A DNA stretch of 64,000 nt from Stenogyne calaminthoides (lineage: Eukaryota; Streptophyta; Magnoliopsida; Lamiales; Lamiaceae), in assembly GCA_037126765.1 (NCBI GenBank), contig JBBCBC010000033.1, positions 9,934,085 through 9,998,084 of the forward strand, in the 5' to 3' direction. Below are positions 20,006 to 32,650 of this stretch, piece after piece (within the stretch, counting starts at the first letter, position 1; every line of letters begins with the position of its first letter). Below the pieces are notes generated by a model. It was given only the letters and a program-made list of their open reading frames with translations. It was not told the origin of the DNA and did no database searches. The translations under genes and the position numbers were made by a program.

Positions 20006-22319
20006 TTTGTAAGTTATTTTTAAATTATAAATATAATTGCCTATAGAAATGTAAGTTTCCTAGGGAATTATCATTTGTAGTTAACTTTGCCGATGAAAAT
20101 TACAAATGTGTAGGTAATTTTTTCGTAGATATTTTGTTTGCATAAAAAATTATTTTGTATAGGTAATTTTTCATAGATTATTCTAAAAATTGGTAGATAA
20201 ATTGCAAGTAATACTCATTCTTTTAAAGTCCAAATTGTTTTTGTAGAAAATTTTTGTAGCTGTTTAAAAACTTTGGTAAACAAATCTTCATTTTCTTGAG
20301 TACATCGATAATTAACCTTCCCATGCATGCACCTACGTACTCATGTAGTCTTGTACAGGTATATTTGTCATTTCTATTGATGTGGCAGGTATATATATAT
20401 GGAGTTAAACATGTCCGAAATTATTGATGTATATATAAATTTTTATCATACTATTAATGATTAATTTATATCAAATTTACATATATATAACTAGTTAATT
20501 GGAATCTGTATTTAAAAAAGTTGACGAGAACGATATATCACGGCGGCCGGTACCCTAGAAACAATTGGACCATAATGGTCCAGTCCAGTCATAAGGAAGC
20601 AAGATTTGAGGACCATAAATTTGGAAGTATCTTTGAATCAAGTTTTATCCCAAGAGATTCCCAAATCGTTGAATCAGCCATTGAGATGAAAATGTTCCAA
20701 AAGATAAGTAGATCAGATAGACCTAAAAATCTTGGAACAAACTTTTTGCGTAGGGGACATATGCTTAATTGATTTGACATTAGCTTTTGCCATTTCATAT
20801 ATTTGACTCCTACATTAGTGACAATTACGGGCATAAATTGTGGAAATAATTCTAGATATATATATATCCTCCAGCTAGCTAGCTTTCAATATATGCTCAT
20901 AGGCTCATAGGAGTAATTAGGGGTGTTCTATTAATCAAACTTATAGAGTACTTGCCAAACATCCACCGTAGTTCAATCACAATTGAAACCGCCAAACGAC
21001 GTCGTTCCAATCGATTTGAGACTAAAATTGAATATTGTCAAAGTTATTGGGACTAAATCGACGATAAAATTAAAAACTTATGGGATTAATTTATTTGAAG
21101 TCAAAGTTATGAGACCATTTGTGATTCAAACTCGAAATTGACGGAAAATCTTATGGGAACAAATTTGTTGAAAAAATTCCACTGTGCAATTTACCCATTC
21201 TCTTGGGACCAAAAGTGCAATTTACCCCATGTAAACTTTGTCCACATATTGAATTTCATTTCAATATCATTACATTTATAAATTAATTTCATAATATTTA
21301 TAAACTAATATCATAATATTAATATCATAATATTTATGTGTGTAAATGTTATAATATTAATTTATAAAAATAGTAGTCTCAGACTCTCAGTGAATGAATT
21401 AATGTTATGGTAGAGAGTTTGTCGCAGCTCGAACTTATATATAATTGTACGTAATAATCCATAAATCGAAATGAAAAACCTTACAAATAAAATAAGTACT
21501 GGCTCCTCTCCCCTTGAATTTTCATACTAGTCTCTATTATAAAGATTTTCACATTCACATATTTTTTAAATTGGAAAAGGATGAAAACCAATTAATGTAA
21601 CTTTTTGTGAATGAGATGGGCAATATTATATGATAAGGATTCTTTAGATATCAAGGGCTGCCCTACTTTGATTCACGTTGTTGAAGCATATGAACCTGAA
21701 TATTATCAAAAGTATAAAGGGGCCCACAATGTTTTTGGTTATGGGCAGTTCTAAGAGCCATGGCCTCATTGCTACTTGCACCAAACTAGAATATTACGTA
21801 CTTCTTTTAGGGCACCCATTTTTGACATTTTTACGTACGGATTCCATCTTAATTAATTGATTTAGAAGCTCAGACGGCAGACCTTTGGCATTGGTTCAAC
21901 TCGATCGAGATGAAGATAATTTACCAAGCTCATACAGTCGAGATTGTTTCTCTTTGCACAACTAATACTGTTCGATGAAAATAACTAATATAATACTGTT
22001 CGATAAAAATAACTAATATTGTTCACTGAAACAACTAGGTCTGACCACTAATACTATAATACAATTTAAAAAGGCATGTGTTGCACGGTGCACCTAGTAC
22101 GCAACGCCTGGTCTTAAGGACTTATGCTAAGAAATCTATAAAGTTCACACTTTTAGATGAGATATAATTCATGGTATCATAGTCAAAACGCTCAACAACT
22201 GTAAGAAAAATAATATACACAAATTAATTACAAACATGTCTATAAATTCGAACTTTTAGATGAAAATAAATTCTTTCGACTCATGTACAGATAATGAAGA
22301 CAAAACGAATGTACGTAGA
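20006..22319. other. Intergenic region without recognised gene
   Basis: The first 250 bases belong to the CACTA-like relic. The rest shows no gene I recognise. A plus frame at 20521-20772 has no similarity I can name. The segment 20930-21260, with phrases such as CCAAAAGTGCAATTTACCCC, looks like dispersed repeat sequence. TAATATCATAATATT units recur at 21270-21350. Confidence 0.5.
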
Positions 22320-23101
22320 CAGGACCGGTTATATGCATGTGCAGTCAGCCCAACCTCACCGGGCCTCATTTTTTTGGAGGCCCCCAGGCCCAAAATTTCG
22401 AAGTCCATTTACTAGGCTTAAAAAAAAATTAAAATCATTAATTCTTCTCAGGTCCGTTGGCAAAAAAAGATGTATTATAAAGATCCTTAATCCTGAAGAA
22501 AGAAGACGCAGTCAGTCGGTGATAAAATTTTAATTCTTCTCATCCTTAATTTTCTCAACCACCTCCATTAATCTTCCATCAATGTCTCTATTTTCCAAAA
22601 AAAATTACCGTTGATCTTCGATTCTTCTGTCACTGTATGTACATATAAATATGTATATCAAATTAGTTTTACCCAACTCCAATCGTCTTCCTCTAGATCT
22701 TCTATTAGGTTGGAAAAAACAAGCAACGATTTGACGATTTAAACACTATTCAGTAACTTGAATCTCTGTGGGCTTCTTCGAATTCAAAGGTAATTTTTGG
22801 TACTAATATTCTTCAACAGTTTTCATTTATTAAATTTCATAATTGAATTTTCAGAGAAGCTAATTGTTCTGGGGCCGGTGTGAAATTTTTTTCAAGTTAA
22901 AAATAAATTATGATAAAACGCGTCTAATTATCTTCTATAATCTATATAATAGAATCAGGTAATATAGACATTTTTAAAATATTATTATTATTATTTCTAT
23001 AAAAATTAAATTATTTCATATTCATATTTTTACTTGGGCCCTCATTTAAGCCCTCATTTGAGAGTTCGCACCAGACCACCAAATTTTTCCAGACGGCCCT
23101 G
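22320..23101. mobile_element. Non-autonomous hAT-like element, 782 bp
   Basis: The ends CAGGACCGG and ACGGCCCTG form short imperfect inverted repeats of the hAT type. They are flanked by an 8 bp duplication with one mismatch: TACGTAGA (22312-22319) and TGCGTAGA (23102-23109). GGCCTCATTTT / AGGCCCCCAGGCCC words near the left end recur in inverted form near the right end. No transposase is present. It ends 436 bases upstream of the RAD-like start codon. Confidence 0.78.
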
Positions 23102-23403
23102 TGCGTAGAGATATTGTCGAGATTGGCAAACCTGCAGTTCGCGCTATATTCCAGAGTTTAATGTCTCTTAAAATATTTTGCACAAATGGATGTAATGAAT
23201 ATTACTCAACCTTACGTAAATTCTTTACTAGTATATACACAAGTTGTGAAGCATCTAAGTGGAAGATAAAAAAAAAAAAGATTGGATACATGAGATTTGT
23301 GATCGAATATAATCCCACATGAATACGACTTTTCAAGAATTCAGCGTAAAGACTGCCTTTTATATATTCGTCAACTTGCTTACGAGGATCGCCTTCTTTT
23401 TTG

Positions 23404-23413
23404 TATATAAAAA
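23404..23413 (+). promoter_or_regulatory. TATA box of the RAD-like gene
   Basis: TATATAAAAA lies about 125 bases upstream of the ATG. The transcript would start near 23435-23440 with an AC-rich then T-rich 5' UTR of roughly 100 bases, typical of a plant pol II core promoter. Confidence 0.6.
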
Positions 23414-23537
23414 GACCTTGACAATTACAGAACATTTCAACAACACACACTCCATCATATTTCTTCTTTCTTCCTTTACAAAAATATATTAACCCTCAAT
23501 TTTTTGTTCCTTAAATATAAATCATATACTATAAGTG

Positions 23538-23795
23538 ATGGCATCAAGTTCAATGACGTCATCACGTAGCTCGTCGTGGACCGCTAAGCAGAACAAGCAG
23601 TTCGAGGAGGGTTTGGCTACGTACCACGCGGACACACCCGACAGATGGCATAAAATAGCAAGAGGAGTCACCGGAAAATCGGCGGAGGAAGTGAGGAGGT
23701 ATTATGAGGCTCTTGAGAGGGATATTATGAGGATTGAAAATGATCAAGTTCCAATTCCTAATTACAATGCAAGAGGATATGGCGCAAGGTTTTGA
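23538..23795 (+). CDS. RADIALIS-like single SANT/MYB protein, 85 aa
   Basis: A small nuclear protein of the I-box-binding-like R-R-type MYB group. After a Ser/Thr-rich start it has WTAKQNKQFEEGLATYHADT, then PDRWHKIARGVTGKSAEEVR and RYYEALERDIMRIE, the single SANT repeat of RADIALIS relatives. The spaced Trp residues and the DTPDRW and GK-EEV motifs are diagnostic. PIPNY matches the conserved P-x-PNY tail. RAD of Antirrhinum acts in dorsal petal identity by competing with DIVARICATA for DRIF partners. RL paralogues have wider roles, so the exact function here is open. Length (85 aa) fits the family. The ATG at 23538 is chosen because the codon before it is GTG and the Ser-rich N-terminus matches. 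It is a single intact exon. Confidence 0.92.
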   Translation: MASSSMTSSRSSSWTAKQNKQFEEGLATYHADTPDRWHKIARGVTGKSAEEVRRYYEALERDIMRIENDQVPIPNYNARGYGARF

Positions 23796-24393
23796 AATCT
23801 TCATTTCCATATTGTGAAATGTGTAAAGAAATGCATGGTGTACATGTATAAGTGTGTGTAATGTATGTAGCCGGCTCATGGGGACCACGTAATTGTAAAC
23901 TTCATATTTAATGTATCATCTAAATTCTAATGTCAACTACTTTTATAGGATGCATGGATCATGGATGGAGATTCTTGGAAGTGGTAATGAGTATTATTGA
24001 GGGGTCAATTATTAAGGATTATTGATTGCATTGTTATTGTTTGGTTAGAACATAAATAATGAGTATCATGTGAGGTTGATTGAGTGATTGAGTAATTAAT
24101 TCCTTAGTTCTATTCCCATTACCTTGTGTATCAAAACTATCAAACAACATCAATAGAAGTGATTACTATTGCCCAATTCCATATTACCCCCAATCAAGCG
24201 GACACTTAGTTTCATTACAATTTTTTTCATTTGATGGAAAAAACATTTACTTCAAGAGAAATTATTTAACAGGTCGATTGATAACTTATGTCGAGTAAAT
24301 AAACATAAAATGTTTTGTCAAATTCTCTTAAGGCATTTATTTTCTTTGAGATTATGGTGAATAGCTTCTGATACAAATTGTGTGGGTATATAT
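23796..24393. other. 3' flank of the RAD-like gene
   Basis: The 3' UTR is presumably within the first 150-200 bases (GTGTGTAATGTATGTAG then AATGTATC). No further gene is seen before the CACTA element begins at 24394. Confidence 0.5.
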
Positions 24394-24943
24394 CACTAGT
24401 ACAGATTTGGGCTTGGAGAGCTGTTAAAAATGACATTGGAGAGCGGTTATAAGAGCTCTCCAAGTAACAACTGTCCAAGCTTGGACAACTGATAAAAAAC
24501 CGTTGTCCAAGATATTGCACTAAGACAACGGTTTTAAACCGCATTGCAAGTTTAACACTTAGACAGTGGTTTGTAACCGCTGTCCAAGATATTCACTTGG
24601 ACAACGGTTACAAACCGCTCTCTTACCCTTTTTTTTTAAATTTTTATATATATAAATACACTTGGACAGCGGTTAAAAACCGCTGCCCAATATATATTTT
24701 TTTTAATTTTAATTTATATTTTTAAAATCCTGTTTATATAAAACCAAAACCAAAACTAAAAACCAAATTTTATACCACACGATAATATATATACGTCCAA
24801 TTAATACCAAAACATCAAATAAATTAATAAACACATACACATCATGAAATAAATATCCGTCCAATACAACAAATTAAAACATGCATGAAGTATATCAATA
24901 CAAATATATATATACGTAATATGCTACCAAAAGTTATCCCACT

Positions 24944-27900
24944 TTATCTATAATTATACAAGAATCGATTGTAAAGGTACCCTGTCCAATCTAATTTCCA
25001 TTTGTTCATTCTTTGTTTGGAGTAAGACTTGACCGGACGATCATAGACAAACTGCAAACAACGATCAATTAATCAATATAGTTAGATATATAGTATGAAT
25101 TTTTATTCAATTAATAATAATTTAATAAATCGATAAATTGACTTACGTTGATAGGAACCGCCGTTTGAGAAGCGAAATTATATCTTCAATATAACAACAC
25201 ACAAAATGTCCACAGTGATCACTATCTCGTTGTCTCGGTACTTGTTGATTAGCAATTATAATCACGTATTACAATTATAATTATTTTATATTAATTTGAT
25301 AACTTAATAAATTAAATTTACCTTAACATTATTCCATCTCACTTTATTGAAATTAGCTCTTGAGCCTTGATTAGGAAGGCGACTCCGATACATCGTCATC
25401 ACACTATTATTATTAGAATTAAAAAATAAAGTTAGATTAAATATGCAAAATTTTAATAAGTAAAACAAATCATTATATTATAATATTAAAAATGAACTTA
25501 TGCTTCCATGTACGAAGTGAGATCAGGTCGATTTGAAGCCAACCCATTCGCAGCTGGATCCATAAAATACACACTTAATGTGATCATATTTATGGCGACT
25601 AGCACCCAATGATTCCTATATTATATTAAGAATATTAAAATTAACTGTAAATTTAGCATATGTGCAAATATCATATATATTATGAATATAAATTTTAAAG
25701 AAATGTTTATTGTACTCACCCCACATTTGTTGGCCAAAAAATGAGATGATCTCTGTCAGTATAACTCAGCATATGAGAAACTAACAACTCCATGGTCTGT
25801 GCCCTATCAGCCATTAAGCAAGACACTTGGGGGAGACGAAGGAATACAGTCCACATGCTCGAGGATCTCTGGAGAGATATACCTCACCCAAATATCTTTA
25901 ACCAACATATATACGCTAATTAATATTTAATTTGAAAATTAAATTATATAGAAAGTAAATACTGAGAATTAATTAGTAAACACATACCTGAGGTAAAAGG
26001 CTATACTCGTTGCACTCAACCACTGGTCATTCACGACTTCAATCACATGCTCCCGAGCGATGTATTCGTCAATAGAATTCCGATGAAAGTAAGCATTCAT
26101 AGGAACTGTGATCATATTGAAATCAGAGGACTCCACTATCACTTGCACCGTATTCTGTACGGTGTAGTCGTGATCTAAGTCTCCAGGCAAGGGATAACCA
26201 AGTCTGCGATCACCAATAATGGAGCCCCTCGTTATCTCCCTCTGACTGGCTGCGACACCCTTTGATTTCTGTTTAGGCTTTTGTGGTGTCGGCAGTTTCT
26301 ACAATCAATTTGCAACATTATTTAGAATGACAAATAAGATAATGAACTTTAATAACATATATTAAATTTACCTTCATGGTGAGAGAGACCAAGTTGGCCG
26401 GCTATTCGATGAAGTGCCCGATCGCTGTTCCGACTGTGACAACATCATCAATTGGTTTAGGCACCGGTGAATCCTCTTCTCCGATTATGGGTACATCGAG
26501 CGTGACCCTCACGAAACCAGGAGTGATGGGACTACCATGAATAACTCCATCGGAGTTATTGAGCAACGTTCCTGTAGCCACCAACCGAGTAGGATCCTCC
26601 AAATAAAGGTAGCATGAGGTCGATGACTGTTCGAATAAGATATTTAGATAGAAAATTTTAATATATATACTAGTCTTTAATTAAAATAAATGTGAGACAC
26701 ATCTGATACCTACGGGACGTCGTTTCAAAGTGCCTCAATAAAATCGTCCCTAGCATTAGCCGAAAACATAGCATCAGCGACACTATTTTCACAGCTTGCT
26801 CCACTCGAGGACAGTCTGTGATGCGACCGTCTCTCGGACCTCATCTGTTCCAACTCTTTAGCCATCTGGGCAACCTGTTCCGTAAGTATACTCACATGCA
26901 TATTCATGGCTTGAAAAGTAGGTAACATGGCCAATGATGACTTCGTGACGCCATATCCAACACTCCGTAAGAGGCCGGTATGCTCCTGACGACCTATAGC
27001 CCGTCCAAGTAGATCATCGGGACCGACAAAGCGGATGTCTTCGGGAGTCATGGTCTGAGATATACGCTCCTGAATTACAAAAGATTATTATTTAATCATT
27101 TGTTTAGAAATAATAGTTTGTAATTCAAAGACAAATTAATGGATAGCTTACCCCTTCTTCGATGATACGCTGTGCACTGGAATCGGGAATATCCCCGTAT
27201 CGAGTCTTTCTGATAGTTTGAAATAACTCGAAACGGGTAACAATAGGCTCACTCTCTCCAGCTTTCTTTTTTTCTTCTTTCTACGATAGTCATTAACGTG
27301 TCCCCTTATTAGATATATTAAAAGTGAATATATAAACAAAATTAACTGTTAGGATTTTGATTTCACCAGATTTTCTCTTATGCGTGCATAACCTTTGTTC
27401 GATCCATGATATCGCGCTTCCATCGACTTGGCTTGTTTGTGATTTTTCTCACTTCGTGACTATAGTGTAATAGAAATACGATAAACATTGAAAAGCATAG
27501 GGCATTAAATGATATTGATCAATTTTACCTGGAACTCATCATCCATAGATCGTCGCACAAACTCCTCACAGTATGGGGCCACCGCAGGGCAATTCTAATA
27601 CGCCTCAGGCGGACTAGCCGAGTAAAGACCAGTATCCGGATCTCGTGCTTGACTTCTCAGCCAAGCCCAAAAATTCTTGGCCAATACTCTAGCTTGCGAT
27701 AATATTTTCTTCTTGTTTGAATAATCAAGGCCGAGAAATGTACTCTGTACACATATAACATAACAATGTAGTAAATTTAGTAATCATACAACAACTTTCA
27801 ATAAGCATATATATAATTAACATACCGAAAGTTCATCCCATAATCTTTCCTTCAAAGAAGTCAGTTTGTCGCTACGCCAGTCCTTGGATGGCAGCATGAT

Positions 27901-28117
27901 AGGGATTATACGCCTGACTGCAGCTCCAAGGTAGAAAGACAATGTCTCACTCTGTTTACTGATTGCCTGTCCATACTCATTGAATGATAACTGCAATAAC
28001 ATATTATTTAATTAGATTCAACGATCAATCAATATAATTACAATTTCAACTGTCCAATTGTAATAAAATTACCTGCACTTGTTTCCCCTTGCTACAAGCC
28101 CTCTTAATAGAAGCCAT
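24944..28117 (-). pseudogene. CACTA second gene: Ptta/En/Spm (Transposase_24) region joined to a Ulp1/C48-like protease domain
   Basis: A multi-exon minus-strand gene. Exon 1 (28073-28117) starts MASIKRACSKGKQVQ. Exon 2 (27826-27990) gives AISKQSETLSFYLGAAVRRI and KERLWDELSV. Exon 3 (27529-27744) gives ILSQARVLAKNFWAWLRSQA. Exon 4 (about 27372-27458) gives YHGSNKGYARIRENL. Exon 5 (about 27150-27290) ends SSAQRIIEEG. Further exons at 26725-27060, 26402-26610 and 25970-26280 follow. The C-terminal exons give NHWVLVAINM with VYFMDPAANG (25500-25620), then DSDHCGHFVCCYIEDI (25150-25240) and a last exon ending at 24944. These are the His, Asp and Cys regions of C48 (Ulp1/SENP) cysteine proteases. 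Donors GTAATT, GTATGT and GTAAAA and acceptors TTGCAG and CTATAG are good. One in-frame TAG near 27595 interrupts exon 3, so it is called a pseudogene, although most exons are open. Confidence 0.8.
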
Positions 28118-28578
28118 CGTGACTATACCTCTATTTGTTTATATCCCAGAGCTGCTAGTGGTGGGAGCAGAAGTGTCGCTCTGTCTCAAGTCATCAGTAT
28201 CATGTCGATCATCAGCACCATGATCTCCATCATAATCTCCACCATGATCTCCTAAATGTACTCCATCATCATCTCCATCATCTCTGGGATGTGGCAGATA
28301 AGACATGATCTTGTAAAGCAGAAGAAACAACATTTAATAAATAAAAAACAAACAATATTTAAGAAAGCAGAAGAAATAACATTTAATAAATAAAAAACAA
28401 ACAATATTTAAGGAAGCAGAAGAAATAACATCCAATAAAGCAAAAGAAACAACATTCAATAAAGTCGTACATTTCTTTTTAGCACTGGTTTTTCTTTTTC
28501 ATTTTTTGGTTGACTTTTCTCGTTCATGACCATAAATGTTAACAAGATCAGGATTGTCATATTCATCCTCATCGATAA
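28118..28578. other. Spacer between the two CACTA genes, with short repeats
   Basis: Between the 3' end of tnp2 and the start of the second gene. A unit like AAGCAGAAGAAATAACATTTAATAAATAAAAAACAAACAATATTT (split here by description; about 55 bases) recurs three times at 28325-28460. A His/Asp-rich minus-strand frame at 28139-28333 may be leader or coding, but this is uncertain. Confidence 0.5.
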
Positions 28579-31500
28579 TTATTCTCTGGTACGGGCGAGA
28601 TTTTCTGGATCATCGAAAGAGGGTACAAAATGAGTGAAGTTCTTAAAAGGATCATCGATTGTGTCAACATCTTCATCGACGTGGTCGCTAATCTGGTAAC
28701 TACTGTTAAATTTGTTTGACAGAACCACGATGGACCATTTCTTATTAACTGGGTCGGGGACATAGAAAATTTGTTGAGCTTGACTGACCATTATCTAAGG
28801 GTCATCTCTGTATCCCACATTCTACAAATCAATGCGTACGAACCCAGATCTTTCAACTTGGACCCCGTTAGGGATCCTCACCCAACTGCACTCGAAGATT
28901 GGTTGTCGGTGAACAACATAGTCGAGTTCCCAAATGTTGACAATCTGTCCAAAGTAAGTAGTATTCGATTGATCCCCTGCAGTTGCAGTAATGGACACCC
29001 CACTATTCTGCATTGTACTTGTGGCATCATGATCTCTAGTAAAAAATGTGTATCCGTTAATAAGATAACACTTGTACGAATACACATGTCTATCAGGCAT
29101 TCTAGATAACCACTTAACTCTTTCATTCACTGATTCTTTATCCCGTGACAACATATTTGCTACATAACCATTGAACCAGTCAACAAACGTGCGATTGTGT
29201 TCAACTTCAATCCATGATCTATCTCTGGTGGGAAATGTCTCAACAAGTGCTTGCATGTGCAGGTCAATAAAAGGAAGCACGTCGACCGTGTTGTGAAGTA
29301 CGCACAAGTGCATCCGTGTTAGTTCCTCCATACTAACAGTTACAGATTGACCACCGGTAATGCCTTCACCATCCATCCTATTGGTGTACCGAGTAACTGG
29401 AAGTCCAATTGCATCGACATTCGGAATGAATTTAGACCAGTAATCGACTGCTTCTTCTACTAAATAGCGTTCTGCAATGCATCCCTCTGGCCTTGACATA
29501 TTCATCACATATCCTTTGAGCACTTTCATATATCTCTCTACACCATACATCCATCGCATACGAGAAGGACCACACATCCTTGTCTCGTGTACCAAATGAA
29601 CGGTTAGGTGAACCTTTATATCAAAAAATGATGGAGGGAAATACATCTCAAGCTCACAGAGCGTCCCCACAATCTGTCTTTGAAAACCAAACAATTTTCT
29701 AGGATCTATGACCTTGCTACTCATAGCCTTGAAGAACCAACATAACTTTGTTATGGTTATGCGCACATTTTCAGGCAAGATAGAACGTATTGCAATGGGC
29801 AAGAAAGTCTCCATGATGACATGATAGTCATGCGATTTCAGATTCATCAGTCTCACGCCATCATTTGATACAAGTCTCTGTAGGTTGGACGAATATCCCT
29901 CTGGAACTTTCACATCCTTTAGTGTCTGAAGTAACTCTTTTCTCCCATTCTTGGACAAGGTGTGTGCAGCAGGAGGTAAGAAAGGTTGACCCCTTTCTCT
30001 AGGCACATGTTTTAATTCTGCTCTTATTCCCATATCAATCATATCCATTCTTGCATTGTAACCATCCTTGGACTTCTTATCAGCTAGGAGAGTATTGAGC
30101 AAGCTGGCACAAACGTTCTTCTCAACGTGCATTAGATCAATGAAGTGTCTAACATATAACTCTTTCCAATAGGGCAATTGAAAGAAAATTAATTCCTTCT
30201 TCCAACCACTAGTGGGAACACTCTTTGTGAAGTTCTTTTCGTACTGTGTGTCGATATTCTTCATCTCATTCAATACATCCGAACCTGCCAATAAATGTGG
30301 TGCTTCATATATCTGATTGTGCCATCGAATGCATCGGCCATTATTCTGTACTTATGTGTTGGGTCCAACCACCTCCTATGTCCTATATAAACGGTCTTCC
30401 TACAATGACTCAAACGAATGTGATGTGTCTTCTTGGTACAACAAGGACATGCATCGGCCCCCTTCACACTATATACATATAGATTCCCGTAAGAGGGAAA
30501 GTCATTGATAGTTCCAAAAAGCATGGCCTTCAACTTGAAATTATCCTTTCTACAAGCATCGTACACATCGACACCCTCATCCCACAGGAGCTTCAAGTCC
30601 TCTATCAAAGGAGCCAGATATACATCTATGTCGTTACCAGGTTGTTTGGGTCCTGATATCAACATAGACAACATCATGTAAGTGCGCTTCATGCACAACT
30701 CGGGTGAAAGATTATAAACTAACAGTATCACTGGCCATGTACTGTGGTTGGTACTTTGAATACCGAATGGATTCATTCCGTCAGTTGAGAGTGCAAGACG
30801 CAAGTGCCGTGGCTTATTGCCAAATTCTGGATGTCTGACATCGAATGTCTTCCACTGGGTTGAATCAGCAGGGTGTCTTAGCATTCCATCTTTGATCCTA
30901 TCATCATGATGCCAAATTAAATTTCTAGCATCCACAGCGCTACTATACATTCTCTTGAATCTTGGTATTATCGGAAAGTACCTCATCACCTTCGCGGAAG
31001 ATTTATTTTTCTTATATCGCTTCTCCCCACACTTGGGACATTCATCGAGTTCTGCATACTCCTTCCAAAATAAGATACAATCACCCGGACAAGCATGAAT
31101 TTTCTGATGTGTTAATCCGATGGACTTGAGCATTTGTTTAGCATCATATGCTCTCGTAAGCAGTACATTTCCATCAGGCAACAAACCACTAACTGCTTCT
31201 AGCATATTTGTGAAGCACAGAGCTGCTTTTAGGTTGAACAATATCAACACAACTGACATTTTTGTTGCCTTCTTACACCCGGGCCACAGTGGTAATCCAG
31301 CAGAATCCCTTAACTTCTCTGACATATAAGGGTGATCTCGCAGATCATCGTCATCCCCACTCGATGTATCAACAGTCGGTACATCATCGAAAATATCCGC
31401 ATCCACTGTATCTTCAAACCTAAAGTCAGTTTCTAGGTTGCTTGAGCTACATCCATCTCTTCTCTCACCATGATATGTCCAAACAGATATGTTTTATCAA

Positions 31501-31707
31501 TACCGTGAATCATCAAGTGGTGAAATAGACTTTCTCGACAACTAACGATTTTTCCCATTCATACATTTCCAACACGGACATGGAATGTACCGAGGGTCGG
31601 TGCAGTGTCTAATTGCATGTTTACAAAATTCTTCCACCCCATTCCTATACTCATCTGATAATCGATCTTCTCGAACCCACTTTCGATCCTTATAGAAAAA
31701 GAGATGC
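28579..31707 (-). pseudogene. CACTA TNP2-type transposase (Transposase_21, DUF4218, DUF4216)
   Basis: Three parts are readable. The N-terminal transposase-associated domain (31542-31707, acceptor CTACAG) has KWVREDRLSDEYRNGVEEF and the Cys-rich CPCWKC. The tnp2 core (30270-31406) has DECPKCGEKRYKK, LALSTDGMNPFG, PGNDIDVYLAPLIEDLKLLW and CPCCTKKTHH. The C-terminal part (28822-30291) has RHFIDLMHVEKNVC, CELEMYFPPSFFDIKVHL, VHLVHETRMCGPSRMRWMYG (DUF4218), then GYTFFTRDHD and YFGQIVNIWELDY (DUF4216), continuing to AQQIFYVPDPVNKKWSIVVL. The protein would bind the CACTA ends and cut them. Defects: a frameshift in the N-terminal exon near 31540, another near 30280, and two in-frame TAG codons at 28822 and about 28801. 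Otherwise it is close to full length. Confidence 0.92.
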
Positions 31708-31868
31708 CTGTAGGAAAGACAATATGAAGTGCTTCTCAATACATTAATGTATATATACCTAACCATACTTGATCTCAACTTTTATCCTAATGTATCTTCC
31801 TAATCATTTTCTTATTAAAAGTTATATCACAATCCTAACGTACCTAAGGTTTTATTTCTTCTCAAGAC

Positions 31869-31869
<1 letters not shown>

Positions 31870-31902
<33 letters not shown>
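31870..31902. repeat. (TA)n microsatellite
   Basis: About 16 TA units, upstream of the tnp2 gene in its transcriptional sense. Confidence 0.95.
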
Positions 31903-31906
<4 letters not shown>

Positions 31907-32233
31907 AAACTCATCATTAATATGAGCTCTAGTAGAAGAACCTTTAGAAAAATCTAAAAAGTTTGTAAAATCCATAAAATTAAATTTTAAAGTTACAATC
32001 CGAAATTGTTTCGAGATCAAATTCATCTTTGTGGATTATATTGTTTTCATTAATAATAATTTTCTCTTTGTTATAATTATTATTTTTACAATGAGTATTT
32101 TCTCTATAAGAGGAAGTAGAAGCTCTAGATTCTGAGGGAAATTCTAATTCATAATCCAAAGGAGATATAAAAGAATGACTAGACATTGATCTAGTATATA
32201 TACCATCAATCATCTAAAGCAACTATCTAAAAC

Positions 32234-32650
32234 ACATGCATTTGATCAAACACTTGGTGTGCATCTTATATTCATCTCTAAATTGATATAAAAAAATCAC
32301 CAATCAACTCAAAAATATATTTCAATCCTAGTTATGCTTAGATCCTACACATGCATTTGATCAAACACTTGGTATATATGCATCATATATTCATCTCTAA
32401 ATTGACATAAAAAATCACCAACCAACTCAAAAATATATCACAATCTTAAATTATGCTTAAATCCTACACATGCATTTGATCAAACACTTGGTGTGCTTCA
32501 TATATTCATCTCTAAATTGACATGAAAAATCACCAACCAACTCAAAAATATATCTCAATCCTAATTTATGCTTAAATTCCTACACATGCATTTGATCAAA
32601 CACTTGGTGTGTATATCATATATTCATCTCTAAATAAACATAAAAATCAA
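32234..32650. repeat. Tandem repeat of about 117 bp, 3.5 copies
   Basis: Units begin at 32234, 32349, 32468 and 32584 (spacing 115, 119, 116) with ACATGCATTTGATCAAACAC, and contain TTCATCTCTAAATTGACAT and CCAACTCAAAAATATAT. They lie upstream of the tnp2 gene in CACTA B, just inside the right subterminal region. A few substitutions and small indels separate the units. Confidence 0.93.

Larger units (their letters stand above)
16621..20260. mobile_element. Old CACTA-like relic split by a younger CACTA
   Basis: It starts CACTAAAAAAAA and then shows repeats of GCCTACGGAAT / ATAGGTAATTTT on both sides of the inner element (16640-16809 and 20003-20220). The right end is not clear: no TAGTG is found, and recognisable repeats fade near 20250. 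No coding sequence of its own is visible. Confidence 0.5.

Noticed and set aside
20521..20834. Opposing frames of about 80 residues on both strands
   Set aside because: No domain, no promoter or splice context, and mutually overlapping. Coding status unsupported.
28771..29109. Plus-strand frame of 112 residues
   Set aside because: It lies opposite the DUF4216 part of the transposase and has no similarity of its own.
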